Positions 7,423 to 14,754 of a stretch of DNA of 29,961 bases are shown here, piece after piece. Under the pieces are notes generated by a model. The model made no database searches. It was not told the DNA's origin and saw nothing but the letters and a program-made list of their open reading frames with translations. The stretch spans positions 1-29,961 of the forward strand of contig CAVECB010000023.1 of NCBI GenBank assembly GCA_963614215.1, written 5' to 3'. Each line of letters begins with the position of its first letter. The first letter of the stretch is position 1. The DNA is from CAVAWX01 sp963614215. GTDB lineage: Bacteria; Actinomycetota; Coriobacteriia; Coriobacteriales; QAMH01. The translations under genes were made by a program, and so were the position numbers.

Positions 7423-8594
7423 GCTTTTTGAAAAAGACACCGAAAACCTGCGAATCGTATGCCGCGCGCAGCGAGGTAGGCCTCGTGCGCGGCCACAACG
7501 AGGACAGCTTCGCCGTGGCTGCGCCGCTGTTTGTCGTGGCAGACGGCATGGGCGGGCACGAGGCCGGCGAGGTGGCCAGCGCCATCGCCGTCGAATCCAT
7601 GCTCAAAGCCGCCCCCAAGCACACCGACCCGGACGCGCTCGATGCGGCCGTTTGCCGGGCGAACAAGGCCGTGATCGAGGCCGCCCGCGACGGGCGCGGC
7701 AAGGCCGGCATGGGCACCACCATGACGGCGGCCACTGTGGCAGGCGACGAGCTGGTCGTCGCGCAGGTGGGCGACTCGCGCGCCTACCTTTTGCACGACG
7801 GCGTGCTCCAGCGCCTCACGCGCGACCATTCCCTCGTGGCCGAGCTGGTCCAGCAGGGGCGCATCACCGAACAGGAGGCGCGCTACCATCCGCAGCGCTC
7901 CGTCATCACCCGCGCGCTGGGCTCCGATCCTGCCATGCGCCCGGACATCTACAGCCTCAACGTCGTGGCGGGCGACCGCCTCATGCTGTGCTCGGACGGC
8001 CTGTACAGCATGGTCGACGACGCAAAGATTGCCGACATCATGCGCATGCAGCCCGATCCGCAAAGCTGCTGCGACATACTCGTAAACGAAGCCATATCCA
8101 ACGGCGGGCTCGACAACGTGACCGTCATCGTGGTCGACCCCCTGGTGGCAGGCGACGCTGCGGCGGCGCAAGGCGGGCCGAGCGCGACCGAAGGCCTCGG
8201 CCAAGGCGGCCCGGGCACGGCGGTGGCAAGCGGCACGTCCTCTCCGAAGGCGACCTCGAAGAAACGCTGGCGCGCGCCCCTCATCGGCATCGCGGCGGTC
8301 TTGCTCGTGCTCGCGCTCGCGGCAGGCGGCGTCTTTGCCTACGCGCAAAACTCGTGGTACCTCATCGCGGAAAACGGCACGGTCACGCTCTACAAGGGCC
8401 TGCCCGGCCAGATAGGACCGCTGCATCTGTCGTGGGTCGAGGACAAGACCGACATCCAGACGAGCAAGCTGGCGGCCAGCACCGCCGAGCGCCTCGAATC
8501 GGGCATCAGTGTGGGGTCGCGCGAGGAGGCAGACGCCCTGCTCGACTCCTACCGCAAGACCGTAAACGCCGCAAAGAAGGCAGGCAGCGCCTGA
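7419..8594 (+). CDS. pstP: PP2C-family Ser/Thr phosphatase (PstP-like)
   Basis: This enzyme reverses Ser/Thr phosphorylation by the kinases of the locus. The product has 391 residues. The PP2C domain is in about residues 14-240, with metal-binding motifs RGHNEDSF (D29), VADGMGGHEAGE (D42), GMGTTMTAA, QVGDSRAYL, CSDGLYSMV (D193) and GGLDNVTVIVV (D232). An Ala/Gly/Ser linker, one transmembrane helix (about 286-309) and an 80-residue outer tail follow. ATG 7419 overlaps the fhaB stop. The arrangement (cytoplasmic phosphatase, TM, extracytoplasmic tail) matches mycobacterial PstP. Confidence 0.95.
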   Translation: MSFLKKTPKTCESYAARSEVGLVRGHNEDSFAVAAPLFVVADGMGGHEAGEVASAIAVESMLKAAPKHTDPDALDAAVCRANKAVIEAARDGRGKAGMGTTMTAATVAGDELVVAQVGDSRAYLLHDGVLQRLTRDHSLVAELVQQGRITEQEARYHPQRSVITRALGSDPAMRPDIYSLNVVAGDRLMLCSDGLYSMVDDAKIADIMRMQPDPQSCCDILVNEAISNGGLDNVTVIVVDPLVAGDAAAAQGGPSATEGLGQGGPGTAVASGTSSPKATSKKRWRAPLIGIAAVLLVLALAAGGVFAYAQNSWYLIAENGTVTLYKGLPGQIGPLHLSWVEDKTDIQTSKLAASTAERLESGISVGSREEADALLDSYRKTVNAAKKAGSA

Positions 8595-8706
8595 CGCGGG
8601 GCGCGGACGCGACGGGGGCGCAAAAGCGCGGGCGCGGCGCGAGACGGCAGAAAAGCACGACGCCCACAAGGCGGCAACGAAACGGCACGCAGGCGAATTG
8701 GAGACC

Positions 8707-11472
8707 ATGACAAACCGACGCACAACAGAGCTATGGCTTTTGATAGCGGCAGTACCTGTGCTGCTCGTCTTTTTCGCCATGCTGCTCATCACCAACGGCG
8801 CCGAGCTGTCCGTCGCCTCGTTTTCCGTGCCCATAGGCCTAGCCGTCGCGTTTTTCGCCGCCCACATCGCCGAACGCAAGTTCACCCCCAACGCCGACCC
8901 CGCCATACTGCCCATCGCCTTCGTCTTGTCCGGCATCGGCATCACCTTCGTGCTGCGCCTCGCGCCCGATTCCGCGATAAAGCAGGTGGTATGGCTGTTC
9001 GCCGCCATCGTCTGCATGGTGCTCACGCTGCTGTTCGTGTCCTCGCTGGAGAAAATCGGCCGCTACAAGTACTCGTGTCTGCTCGTAGGCGTCGTCTTGC
9101 TGCTCTCGCCCATGCTGCCCGTCATAGGCCAGGAGTACAACGGCTCGCGCATCTGGCTATCGGTGGCGGGCATGTCGTTTCAGCCGGGCGAGATATCGAA
9201 GATTTGCATCGTCTTGTTCCTCGCGGCCTACCTGGCCGACAACCGCGAGCTTTTGAGCGTTTTGCGCACGACACGCGCCGGCTTCAAGCTCCCCCACCTG
9301 CGCACCCTCGTGCCGCTTTTGGCCATGTGGGTCGTTGCCTTGCTCATCGTCATCTTCGAGCGCGACCTAGGCAGCGCCCTTTTGCTCTTCGGCGTCTTTC
9401 TCGTCATGCTCTACGTGTGCACGGGTCGCCTGTCCTACATCATCATCGGGCTGGCGCTCGTGGCCATTGGCGCAACCGGCCTCTACAAGGTGTTCAGCCA
9501 CGTGCAGACGCGCATCGCCATCTGGCTCGACCCCTTCGCCGACGCGTCCGGTTCGGGCTACCAGCTCGTGCAGTCGCTGTACTCGCTGGCAGACGGCGGG
9601 CTGTTCGGCGTCGGCATCGGGCGCGGCCTGCCCGGCTACATCCCCTTCGCCGAAAGCGACTTCATCTTCAGCGCCATCGGCGAGGAAATGGGGCTACTCG
9701 GCGGGGCGGCCGTCATCATCTTGTTCATGCTCTTTTGCGTGCGCGGCTTCCTCACGGCGGCGCGGGCGAAAAGCGACGTCGCGGCTTTCACAGCGGCAGG
9801 TCTCACCACCTCAATCGCCTTCCAGGCCTTCATCATCATCGGCGGTGTGACCGGCTTCATCCCCCTGACCGGCCTGACCTTACCCTTCATGAGCCAGGGC
9901 GGCTCGTCACTCATCTCCAGCTTCATCATCGTCGGGCTGCTTTTGCGCGCGAGCAACGAGGCCACCGGCCTGGGTGCCGAGATAGCCAGCACCGGGCAGT
10001 TCCGGCTGCTGGGAGGCGACACCGGCGTGCTGGGGCGCAGCGCCCTCGGACGCCGCCTGACTGCCGTGTTGGCCGTGTTCACCATACTGTTCGCACTGCT
10101 CATCGCCAACCTCACCTATATCCAGGTCTTCCGCGCCTCCGAGTTGCAGGCCATGCCCTCCAACAACCATACGCTGGCAAAACAGTCGCAGCGCGAACGC
10201 GGCGCAATCCTCAGCTCCGACGGCGTGGTCCTCGCACAGTCCGAGCAGCAAGAAGACGGCAGCTACACGCGCATCTACCCCGAAGGCGACCTCGCGGCGC
10301 ATGCCGTGGGCTACACCTCGTCGCAATACGGCAGCGCGGGCGTGGAAAGCAAGATGTCGTCGACGCTGGTGGGCGAGGACAACTTCGAGACCTTTGCCGA
10401 TGCATTGCGCGCGGCGGCAGGCGAGCAGACCTCGGGCAACGACGTGCGCCTGACCCTGAACTCGAAAATCCAGCGCACGGCCCAAGAGCAGCTCGCGGGC
10501 AAAAAGGGCGCGGTCGTGGTGCTGGACACGAAGACGGGCGCCGTGCTGGCCGAGGCATCGGCTCCCACCTACGACATTGGCGACGTGGGCGACGTGCTCT
10601 CGGGTGCGGCAGGCGGCGACGGCGAGCTGGTGAACCGCGCGACGCAAACGCTCTACGCGCCCGGCTCGACCTTCAAGACCGTCACGCTGGCGGCCGCCCT
10701 CGACACCGGCACCGTCACCGACGACAGCAGCTACGAGGCACCGGCCAGCATGGACATCGGCAACGCGCCCGTGACGAACTACCACGGACAGGGGTATGGG
10801 ACCTTGACGGTGAAAGAGGCGACGGAGCGCTCCGCCAACACGGTGTTTGCCCAGATAGCCGACCAGTTGGGGTCGAGCACCCTCGTGAGCTACGCGAGCC
10901 GCTTCGGCTTCAACAACGACATCGCGCAGGATTTCGACCTGACGAAATCGCTCATGCCCGAGGCGTCCGAGATGACCGAGTGGGAGACGGCCTGGGCGGG
11001 CGTGGGCCAGCCCGTCGGCGAGCACGCAAGCCCCGCAGGGCCTCAGACCACCGTCATGCAGATGGCCGCGAGCATGGCTGCCATCGCCAACGACGGCGTG
11101 GCAATGCGCCCCTACCTCGTAGATAGCGTCTTGTCGGCAGGCGGCGCCGTCGTCAGCCAGACCAAGGCGCAGGTCTACGGGCAGGTCATGTCCAAGGCCG
11201 CTGCCCAAGACGAGCAGGGCATATTGCGCGGCGTCGTCGAGGAGGGCACGGGCAGTGCCGCGGCGGTGGGCGATGCCGACGTCATCGGCAAGACGGGCAC
11301 CGCCGAGACTTCGGATGCGGCCTCAGACGCGTGGTTTGTGGGCACGGCGACGCGCGGCGAGACGAGCGTGACCGTGGCCATCGTCATCGAGAAAGGCGAC
11401 AGCGGCGGCGAGGTTGCGGCTCCGCGCGCTTCCGAGATATTCGCCTGCGCCCTCGACGAGCTGGGAGGATGA
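8707..11472 (+). CDS. Fused SEDS glycosyltransferase (RodA/FtsW) - class B PBP
   Basis: One 921-residue protein holds both halves of an elongation or division wall synthase. Residues 1 to about 420 form a polytopic SEDS domain (about ten TM helices), with ERDLGSALLLFGVF, the SDFIFSAIGEEMG segment whose Asp aligns with the essential SEDS aspartate, and MSQGGSS. A further TM helix (about 450-470) leads to an extracytoplasmic class B PBP transpeptidase with STFK (nucleophile S654), SAN (709-711) and KTGTAE (862-867). SEDS proteins polymerise lipid II and the PBP cross-links. Elsewhere these are two polypeptides (rodA and pbpA in Mycobacterium, same locus). No stop or frame change is seen between the halves. 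ATG 8707 follows GGAG closely; an in-frame TTG at 8698 is less likely. It lies 112 bp after pstP. Confidence 0.95.
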   Translation: MTNRRTTELWLLIAAVPVLLVFFAMLLITNGAELSVASFSVPIGLAVAFFAAHIAERKFTPNADPAILPIAFVLSGIGITFVLRLAPDSAIKQVVWLFAAIVCMVLTLLFVSSLEKIGRYKYSCLLVGVVLLLSPMLPVIGQEYNGSRIWLSVAGMSFQPGEISKICIVLFLAAYLADNRELLSVLRTTRAGFKLPHLRTLVPLLAMWVVALLIVIFERDLGSALLLFGVFLVMLYVCTGRLSYIIIGLALVAIGATGLYKVFSHVQTRIAIWLDPFADASGSGYQLVQSLYSLADGGLFGVGIGRGLPGYIPFAESDFIFSAIGEEMGLLGGAAVIILFMLFCVRGFLTAARAKSDVAAFTAAGLTTSIAFQAFIIIGGVTGFIPLTGLTLPFMSQGGSSLISSFIIVGLLLRASNEATGLGAEIASTGQFRLLGGDTGVLGRSALGRRLTAVLAVFTILFALLIANLTYIQVFRASELQAMPSNNHTLAKQSQRERGAILSSDGVVLAQSEQQEDGSYTRIYPEGDLAAHAVGYTSSQYGSAGVESKMSSTLVGEDNFETFADALRAAAGEQTSGNDVRLTLNSKIQRTAQEQLAGKKGAVVVLDTKTGAVLAEASAPTYDIGDVGDVLSGAAGGDGELVNRATQTLYAPGSTFKTVTLAAALDTGTVTDDSSYEAPASMDIGNAPVTNYHGQGYGTLTVKEATERSANTVFAQIADQLGSSTLVSYASRFGFNNDIAQDFDLTKSLMPEASEMTEWETAWAGVGQPVGEHASPAGPQTTVMQMAASMAAIANDGVAMRPYLVDSVLSAGGAVVSQTKAQVYGQVMSKAAAQDEQGILRGVVEEGTGSAAAVGDADVIGKTGTAETSDAASDAWFVGTATRGETSVTVAIVIEKGDSGGEVAAPRASEIFACALDELGG

Positions 11473-11584
11473 GGCGCGATGGCGAGAGGGTGGCAGATGC
11501 GACAGACGGCGGCGGGCCTGGGGCTTTGCGAGGCGGGCACGGCGCTTCACCATGCGGCAGACGCGCTTTGCCACGAGGCGAACG

Positions 11585-11626
11585 TGCGGCAAACGTGCGA
11601 AACCCTGCGACAAACGTGCGAAACCC
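11585..11626 (+). repeat. Two 21-bp tandem repeats upstream of pknB
   Basis: Copies at 11585-11605 and 11606-11626 differ by one base (TGCGGCAAACG... versus TGCGACAAACG...). They lie in the 239-bp gap between the SEDS-PBP gene and pknB, about 85 bp before the pknB start. Nothing else recognisable is in this gap except a possible -10 (TAAAAT, 11670-11675). Confidence 0.9.
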
Positions 11627-11669
11627 GCACTTTTATCGACGATACGCGCCAACACGTGCGCGCTTCGAT

Positions 11670-11675
11670 TAAAAT
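11670..11675 (+). promoter_or_regulatory. Possible -10 box before pknB
   Basis: TAAAAT lies 36 bp before the GTG of pknB in the only AT-rich stretch of the gap. No convincing -35 is present, so read-through from upstream is equally possible. Confidence 0.3.
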
Positions 11676-11711
11676 AGAGGCTATGCTGTGAGGCGACAGG
11701 AGTAACTCAGA

Positions 11712-13580
11712 GTGGAACAGCGAATATACGGCAACCGGTACCAGGTGCTTGAAAAGATAGGCATGGGCGGCATGGCCGAGGTCTACAAGGCCACGGACAG
11801 CACGCTCGGCCGCACCGTCGCGCTCAAGGTCATGCTTCCGCAATACGCGGCAGACGGCACCTTCGCCGCGCGCTTTCGCCAGGAGGCCCAGGCGGCCGCC
11901 AACCTGCAAAGCCCCTACATCGTCAACATCTACGACTGGGGCTGCGACGACGATGCCTACTACATCGTCATGGAGTACGTGCGCGGCACGGACCTGAAGA
12001 CGGCCATCCAGCAGCGGGGCAAGATTCACCCGCGCAAGGTCGCCGAAATAGCCTCGCAGGTGTGCTCGGCGCTGAGCGTCGCGCACGGCTACGACATCAT
12101 CCACCGCGACATCAAGTCCGCCAACATCATGGTCAAGGCCGACGGCAACGTGAAGGTCATGGACTTTGGCATCGCGCAGGCGGGCAACTCCAGCATGACG
12201 CACGATTCCTCGGTGCTCGGCACGGCGCACTACGTCAGCCCCGAACAGGCACAGGGCAAAGAGCTCGGCCCTGCCAGCGACCTCTACTCGCTGGGCATCG
12301 TCATGTACGAGGCGGCCACCGGCCAGTTACCCTTCGACGGCCCGGACGTGGTGTCGGTGGCGATGAAGCAGGTCAACGACACGCCCATCCCGCCGGCCGA
12401 GATCAACCCCGAGATAGACCCGCAGCTCAACGCCATCATCATGCGCGCGCTGCAAAAAGACCCGCACAACCGCTTCGCCACGGCCAACGACATGAAGAAG
12501 GCCGTGGACGCCTATCTCTCCGGGCGCGAGGCGTCCATTCCCACGCAGGTCATCGCACCTGCGGCGGGCGCGGCGGCGGCCACGAGGGTGATGAACCCCG
12601 CGGCGGCGGCGCGTGCGCAAGAAGAGCAAGAGGAGAAGAAGCGCAGCAAGGCGCCCATCATCATCATCGCCATCCTGCTCGTGCTCGTGCTAGGCGGCCT
12701 GGGGTGGGCGTTTGGCACCGGCGTGCTGCCGCCCAAGGAAATGGTGCTCGTGCCCAACGTGCAAAACATGAGCCAGCAAGAGGCGGAAAGCACGCTCGAG
12801 CAACGCGGCCTGTCCGTCGGCACCATCACACAGGCGCAAAGCGACACGGTCAACGAAGGCTACGTCATGTCGCAAGACCCCGCGATGAACTCGTCGGTGT
12901 CCAAGGACACGACGGTGAACTTGGTCGTGTCCAGCGGCAAGACCACGCCCAAGACCGTGCAGGTGCCCAACCTGATTGGGCTGTCGGCTTCCGAGGCAGA
13001 GCAACAGTTGTCCGCCGCCGGGCTGAAGGGTTCGTCGAAGTCCGACTACAGCGACAGCTTCCAGCAAGGCCAGGTGTTCAAGCAAGAGCCCACGGCCAAT
13101 TCGCAGACCACGGCTGGCTCGACAGTCACCTACACCATCTCGTCGGGCAAGGAGAGCAAAAACGTCACCGTGCCCAGCGTGATCGGCACGAAGGAGTCCA
13201 GCGCGAAGAGCACGCTTGAGGGGCTGGGCTTGAACGTGAAGACCGAGGAGGGTACCTCCGAGACGGTCGGGAAGGGCGAGGTGTGCCAGCAGTCCATCGA
13301 AGCCGGCACCTCGGTGTCCAGCGGCTCGACCATCACCATCACCGTCTCGTCGGGCAACAGCGCCTCCACAAAGTCGAGCGTGCCCGACGTCACGGGCATG
13401 AAAAACGGCGAGGCCACGGCAGCGCTGAAGAACGCGGGCTTCGAGGTGAAGAAGCAGTATGCGGCAGGCACCGAAGACGAGGTGCTCAGTCAGACTCCTT
13501 CGGGCGGGTCGAAGGCTGAAAGCGGCGCGACCGTCACCATCACCTTGGGCACGGGCGGCAGCTCCAGCAGCGGGAATTAG
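11712..13580 (+). CDS. pknB: PASTA-domain Ser/Thr kinase PknB
   Basis: A 622-residue receptor kinase for cell-wall signalling. The cytoplasmic kinase domain (about 10-270) has GMGGMAEVY, VALK (K39), HRDIKSANI (131-139, a normal RD kinase), DFG (151-153), the GTAHYVSPEQA activation segment with Ser/Thr phospho-acceptors, and DLYSLGIVMYE. A juxtamembrane Ala/Glu/Lys linker leads to one TM helix (about 314-334). Four extracellular PASTA repeats follow (about 345-413, 417-481, 485-549, 553-617), each opening with VPNV/VPNL/VPSV/VPDV. PASTA domains sense muropeptides or lipid II. The start is GTG 11712, with AGGAG 9 nt upstream. It closes the locus; the pknA normally beside it is missing. Confidence 0.97.
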   Translation: MEQRIYGNRYQVLEKIGMGGMAEVYKATDSTLGRTVALKVMLPQYAADGTFAARFRQEAQAAANLQSPYIVNIYDWGCDDDAYYIVMEYVRGTDLKTAIQQRGKIHPRKVAEIASQVCSALSVAHGYDIIHRDIKSANIMVKADGNVKVMDFGIAQAGNSSMTHDSSVLGTAHYVSPEQAQGKELGPASDLYSLGIVMYEAATGQLPFDGPDVVSVAMKQVNDTPIPPAEINPEIDPQLNAIIMRALQKDPHNRFATANDMKKAVDAYLSGREASIPTQVIAPAAGAAAATRVMNPAAAARAQEEQEEKKRSKAPIIIIAILLVLVLGGLGWAFGTGVLPPKEMVLVPNVQNMSQQEAESTLEQRGLSVGTITQAQSDTVNEGYVMSQDPAMNSSVSKDTTVNLVVSSGKTTPKTVQVPNLIGLSASEAEQQLSAAGLKGSSKSDYSDSFQQGQVFKQEPTANSQTTAGSTVTYTISSGKESKNVTVPSVIGTKESSAKSTLEGLGLNVKTEEGTSETVGKGEVCQQSIEAGTSVSSGSTITITVSSGNSASTKSSVPDVTGMKNGEATAALKNAGFEVKKQYAAGTEDEVLSQTPSGGSKAESGATVTITLGTGGSSSSGN

Positions 13581-13759
13581 GGCGCGGCCTTTCGGGACAC
13601 AACTTTCAGGGCGCGCTTCTAGGGCGCGGCTTTAGAAGCGCAGTGCACGCACGCCAAAGGCACAGCACCGCGCAGGCGCACGAACTGCAGACAGGGTAAT
13701 TCTGGGCGCGGCACCGCGCAGGCGTGCGCATTGCAGACGAAGAAATTCTAGGCGCGGCC
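13581..13759. repeat. Convergent intergenic with hairpin and 46-bp tandem repeats
   Basis: This stretch lies between the 3' ends of pknB (+) and the ModE-like gene (-). A 9-bp inverted repeat GCGCTTCTA / TAGAAGCGC (13613-13621, 13633-13641, 11-nt spacer) could act as a terminator, but no T-tract follows. Two adjacent 46-bp units (13665-13710, 13711-13756), about 80% identical and each beginning GCACCGCGCAGGCG, follow. The motif GGCGCGGC...TTAGAAGC also recurs at 13623 and 13751, and the second copy extends into the last codons of the ModE-like gene. Confidence 0.8.
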
Positions 13760-14107
13760 TTAGAAGCCGTCGAAGTGGCGGTCGAAAGCCGCCGCCGCGT
13801 AATCCTCAACGTCTTTTGAGTAGGCGTCGAACAGCTCGAGGAAGCGCTTGCCTTCGTCGGTGAGGACCGAGCCGCGCGCGCCGTGGCGTTCGAGCAGCTT
13901 GAAGCCGAGGCCTTCCTCCACCTTCTTCATCATGCTCCAAGCCTTGCTGTAGGCCATGTGCAGATCCTTGGCCGTCTTGTTGAGCGAGCCGTTCTCCTCG
14001 ACCCCGCGCAGCAAAATCGCCGCGCCGTGGCCGAAGCTGGGGCCTTTGCGGTCGCCAGAGGCCGTTACCATGATCTTGATTTGCGCGTGAAGGTTCTTTG
14101 TGGCCAT
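13760..14107 (-). CDS. ModE/LysR-type winged helix-turn-helix regulator
   Basis: A 115-residue single-domain DNA-binding protein. It matches the N-terminal HTH of ModE: a GPSFGHGAAILLRGVEENGSL strand-helix lead, the recognition region NKTAKDLHMAYSKAWSMMKK, then VEEGLGFKLLERHGARGSVLTDEGKRFLE. The molybdate-binding TOBE domains of full ModE are absent, so the ligand is unknown and no metal role should be assumed. ATG 14107 has AGGAGG with 6-nt spacing. A perfect TATAAT lies 50 bp upstream (14162-14157). No molybdate transport or molybdoenzyme genes are in the window, so the target is not evident. Confidence 0.85.
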   Translation of the reverse strand: MATKNLHAQIKIMVTASGDRKGPSFGHGAAILLRGVEENGSLNKTAKDLHMAYSKAWSMMKKVEEGLGFKLLERHGARGSVLTDEGKRFLELFDAYSKDVEDYAAAAFDRHFDGF

Positions 14108-14148
14108 GCTCTTCCTCCTCTTGACGCGAGACGCCGCTGGCGTTCATC

Positions 14149-14207
14149 TTGTCGACATTATAAAAGTTTTCGATAAAGACGGCGGGAGAAATGCCGCTTT
14201 TCGACAA
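14149..14207 (-). promoter_or_regulatory. Promoter region of the ModE-like gene
   Basis: Minus-strand -10 TATAAT at 14162-14157, in an unusually AT-rich patch; no clear -35. A 7-bp inverted repeat TTGTCGA (14149-14155) / TCGACAA (14201-14207) brackets the -10 and could be an operator, possibly autoregulatory. The operator role is speculative. Confidence 0.45.
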
Positions 14208-14276
14208 ATATTCCCCCGCGCAACACGAGGTGCCCGAAACTTGGCATCCGGGCCGGGCCGCCCCGTACCCCCATGC

Positions 14277-14537
14277 GCACTTTTCCGCATTCGAGGATTG
14301 GCTATTTTTGCACTTTTCCGCACTTGTCAAGCTTTGTACCCAAGCAGGCGGTCGGAGGCGCAATTACCGACATTGGGCGACACCCAAAGTCTGTTTTTGC
14401 ACGTCAAATACGCAATAGTGGACTTTGGGCGACAGTATCACCCCCGCTTGCTGTCGCCCAATCTCCCTTTTTGCGCGAAAACACCCTAGAAACGTGAACA
14501 AAAGCCCCGAAACGTCGCCCAATCTCGCTTTTTGCGC
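14277..14537. repeat. Repeat-rich non-coding region
   Basis: No convincing gene. Four copies of CNNTTTTTGCRC occur at 14302-14313, 14391-14402, 14465-14476 and 14526-14537. GCACTTTTCCGCA occurs twice (14277-14289, 14310-14322). A 24-bp direct repeat beginning GTCGCCCAATCTC (14453-14476, 14514-14537) has one mismatch. Two overlapping inverted repeats compete: CCCAAAGTC / GACTTTGGG (14383-14391, 14421-14429) and TTGGGCGACAG / CTGTCGCCCAA (14425-14435, 14451-14461). The latter is followed by CTTTTT, giving a terminator-like look. Confidence 0.85.
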
Positions 14538-14576
14538 AGCCCGAGCGAGGAGGGCGCAGGTAGGTAGAGGGGTAAA

Positions 14577-14750
14577 GGGGCGCGGGGGGATGCCCCATTT
14601 GCATCCGCTTCGAGCTTGGGCTTCAGCGGGTGAAAGAAGTAAGGGGCGCGGGGGCATGTCCCGTGCTCAAACAGTCCTCGCGCTGGCGGACAGCCCACTG
14701 GGCTGTCCGTGGCGCTGTGGAACTGCGCGCGGGACACACCCCCGCGCCCC
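14577..14750. repeat. Long interrupted palindrome plus a third arm copy
   Basis: Arms of 24 bp at 14643-14666 and 14727-14750 are inverted copies (21 of 24 match), beginning GGGGCGCGGGGG. Between them is a perfect 9-bp hairpin, GGACAGCCC/GGGCTGTCC (14688-14708, 3-nt loop), with partial pairing on both sides. The whole 108-bp unit could fold as one long hairpin. A near-copy of the left arm (18 of 20 bases) is at 14577-14596. The unit ends 4 bp from the stop codon of the adhesin gene, so it may terminate that transcript, or it may be a REP/MITE-like element. Confidence 0.85.
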
Positions 14751-14754
14751 AATT

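Noticed and set aside
8733..11126. 797-residue Arg/His-rich plus-strand frame
   Set aside because: Overlaps the SEDS-PBP gene in another frame; composition typical of a shifted GC-rich frame. Similar Arg-rich shadows at 3843-4994 and 7409-8710 were rejected for the same reason.
11479..11691. 70-residue frame through the 21-bp repeats
   Set aside because: The repeated RQTCET peptide simply reflects the DNA repeat; no ribosome-binding site and no family match.
13613..13641. Classical intrinsic terminator between pknB and the ModE-like gene
   Set aside because: The 9-bp inverted repeat is real, but no T-tract follows on either strand, so it is reported only as a hairpin.
14149..14207. Molybdate-ModE operator
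   Set aside because: The inverted repeat TTGTCGA/TCGACAA does not match the known ModE site well, and the protein lacks the molybdate-binding domain.
14277..14537. CRISPR array
   Set aside because: Repeats are short, unequally spaced (89, 74, 61 bp), in both orientations for some motifs, and no cas genes are in the window.
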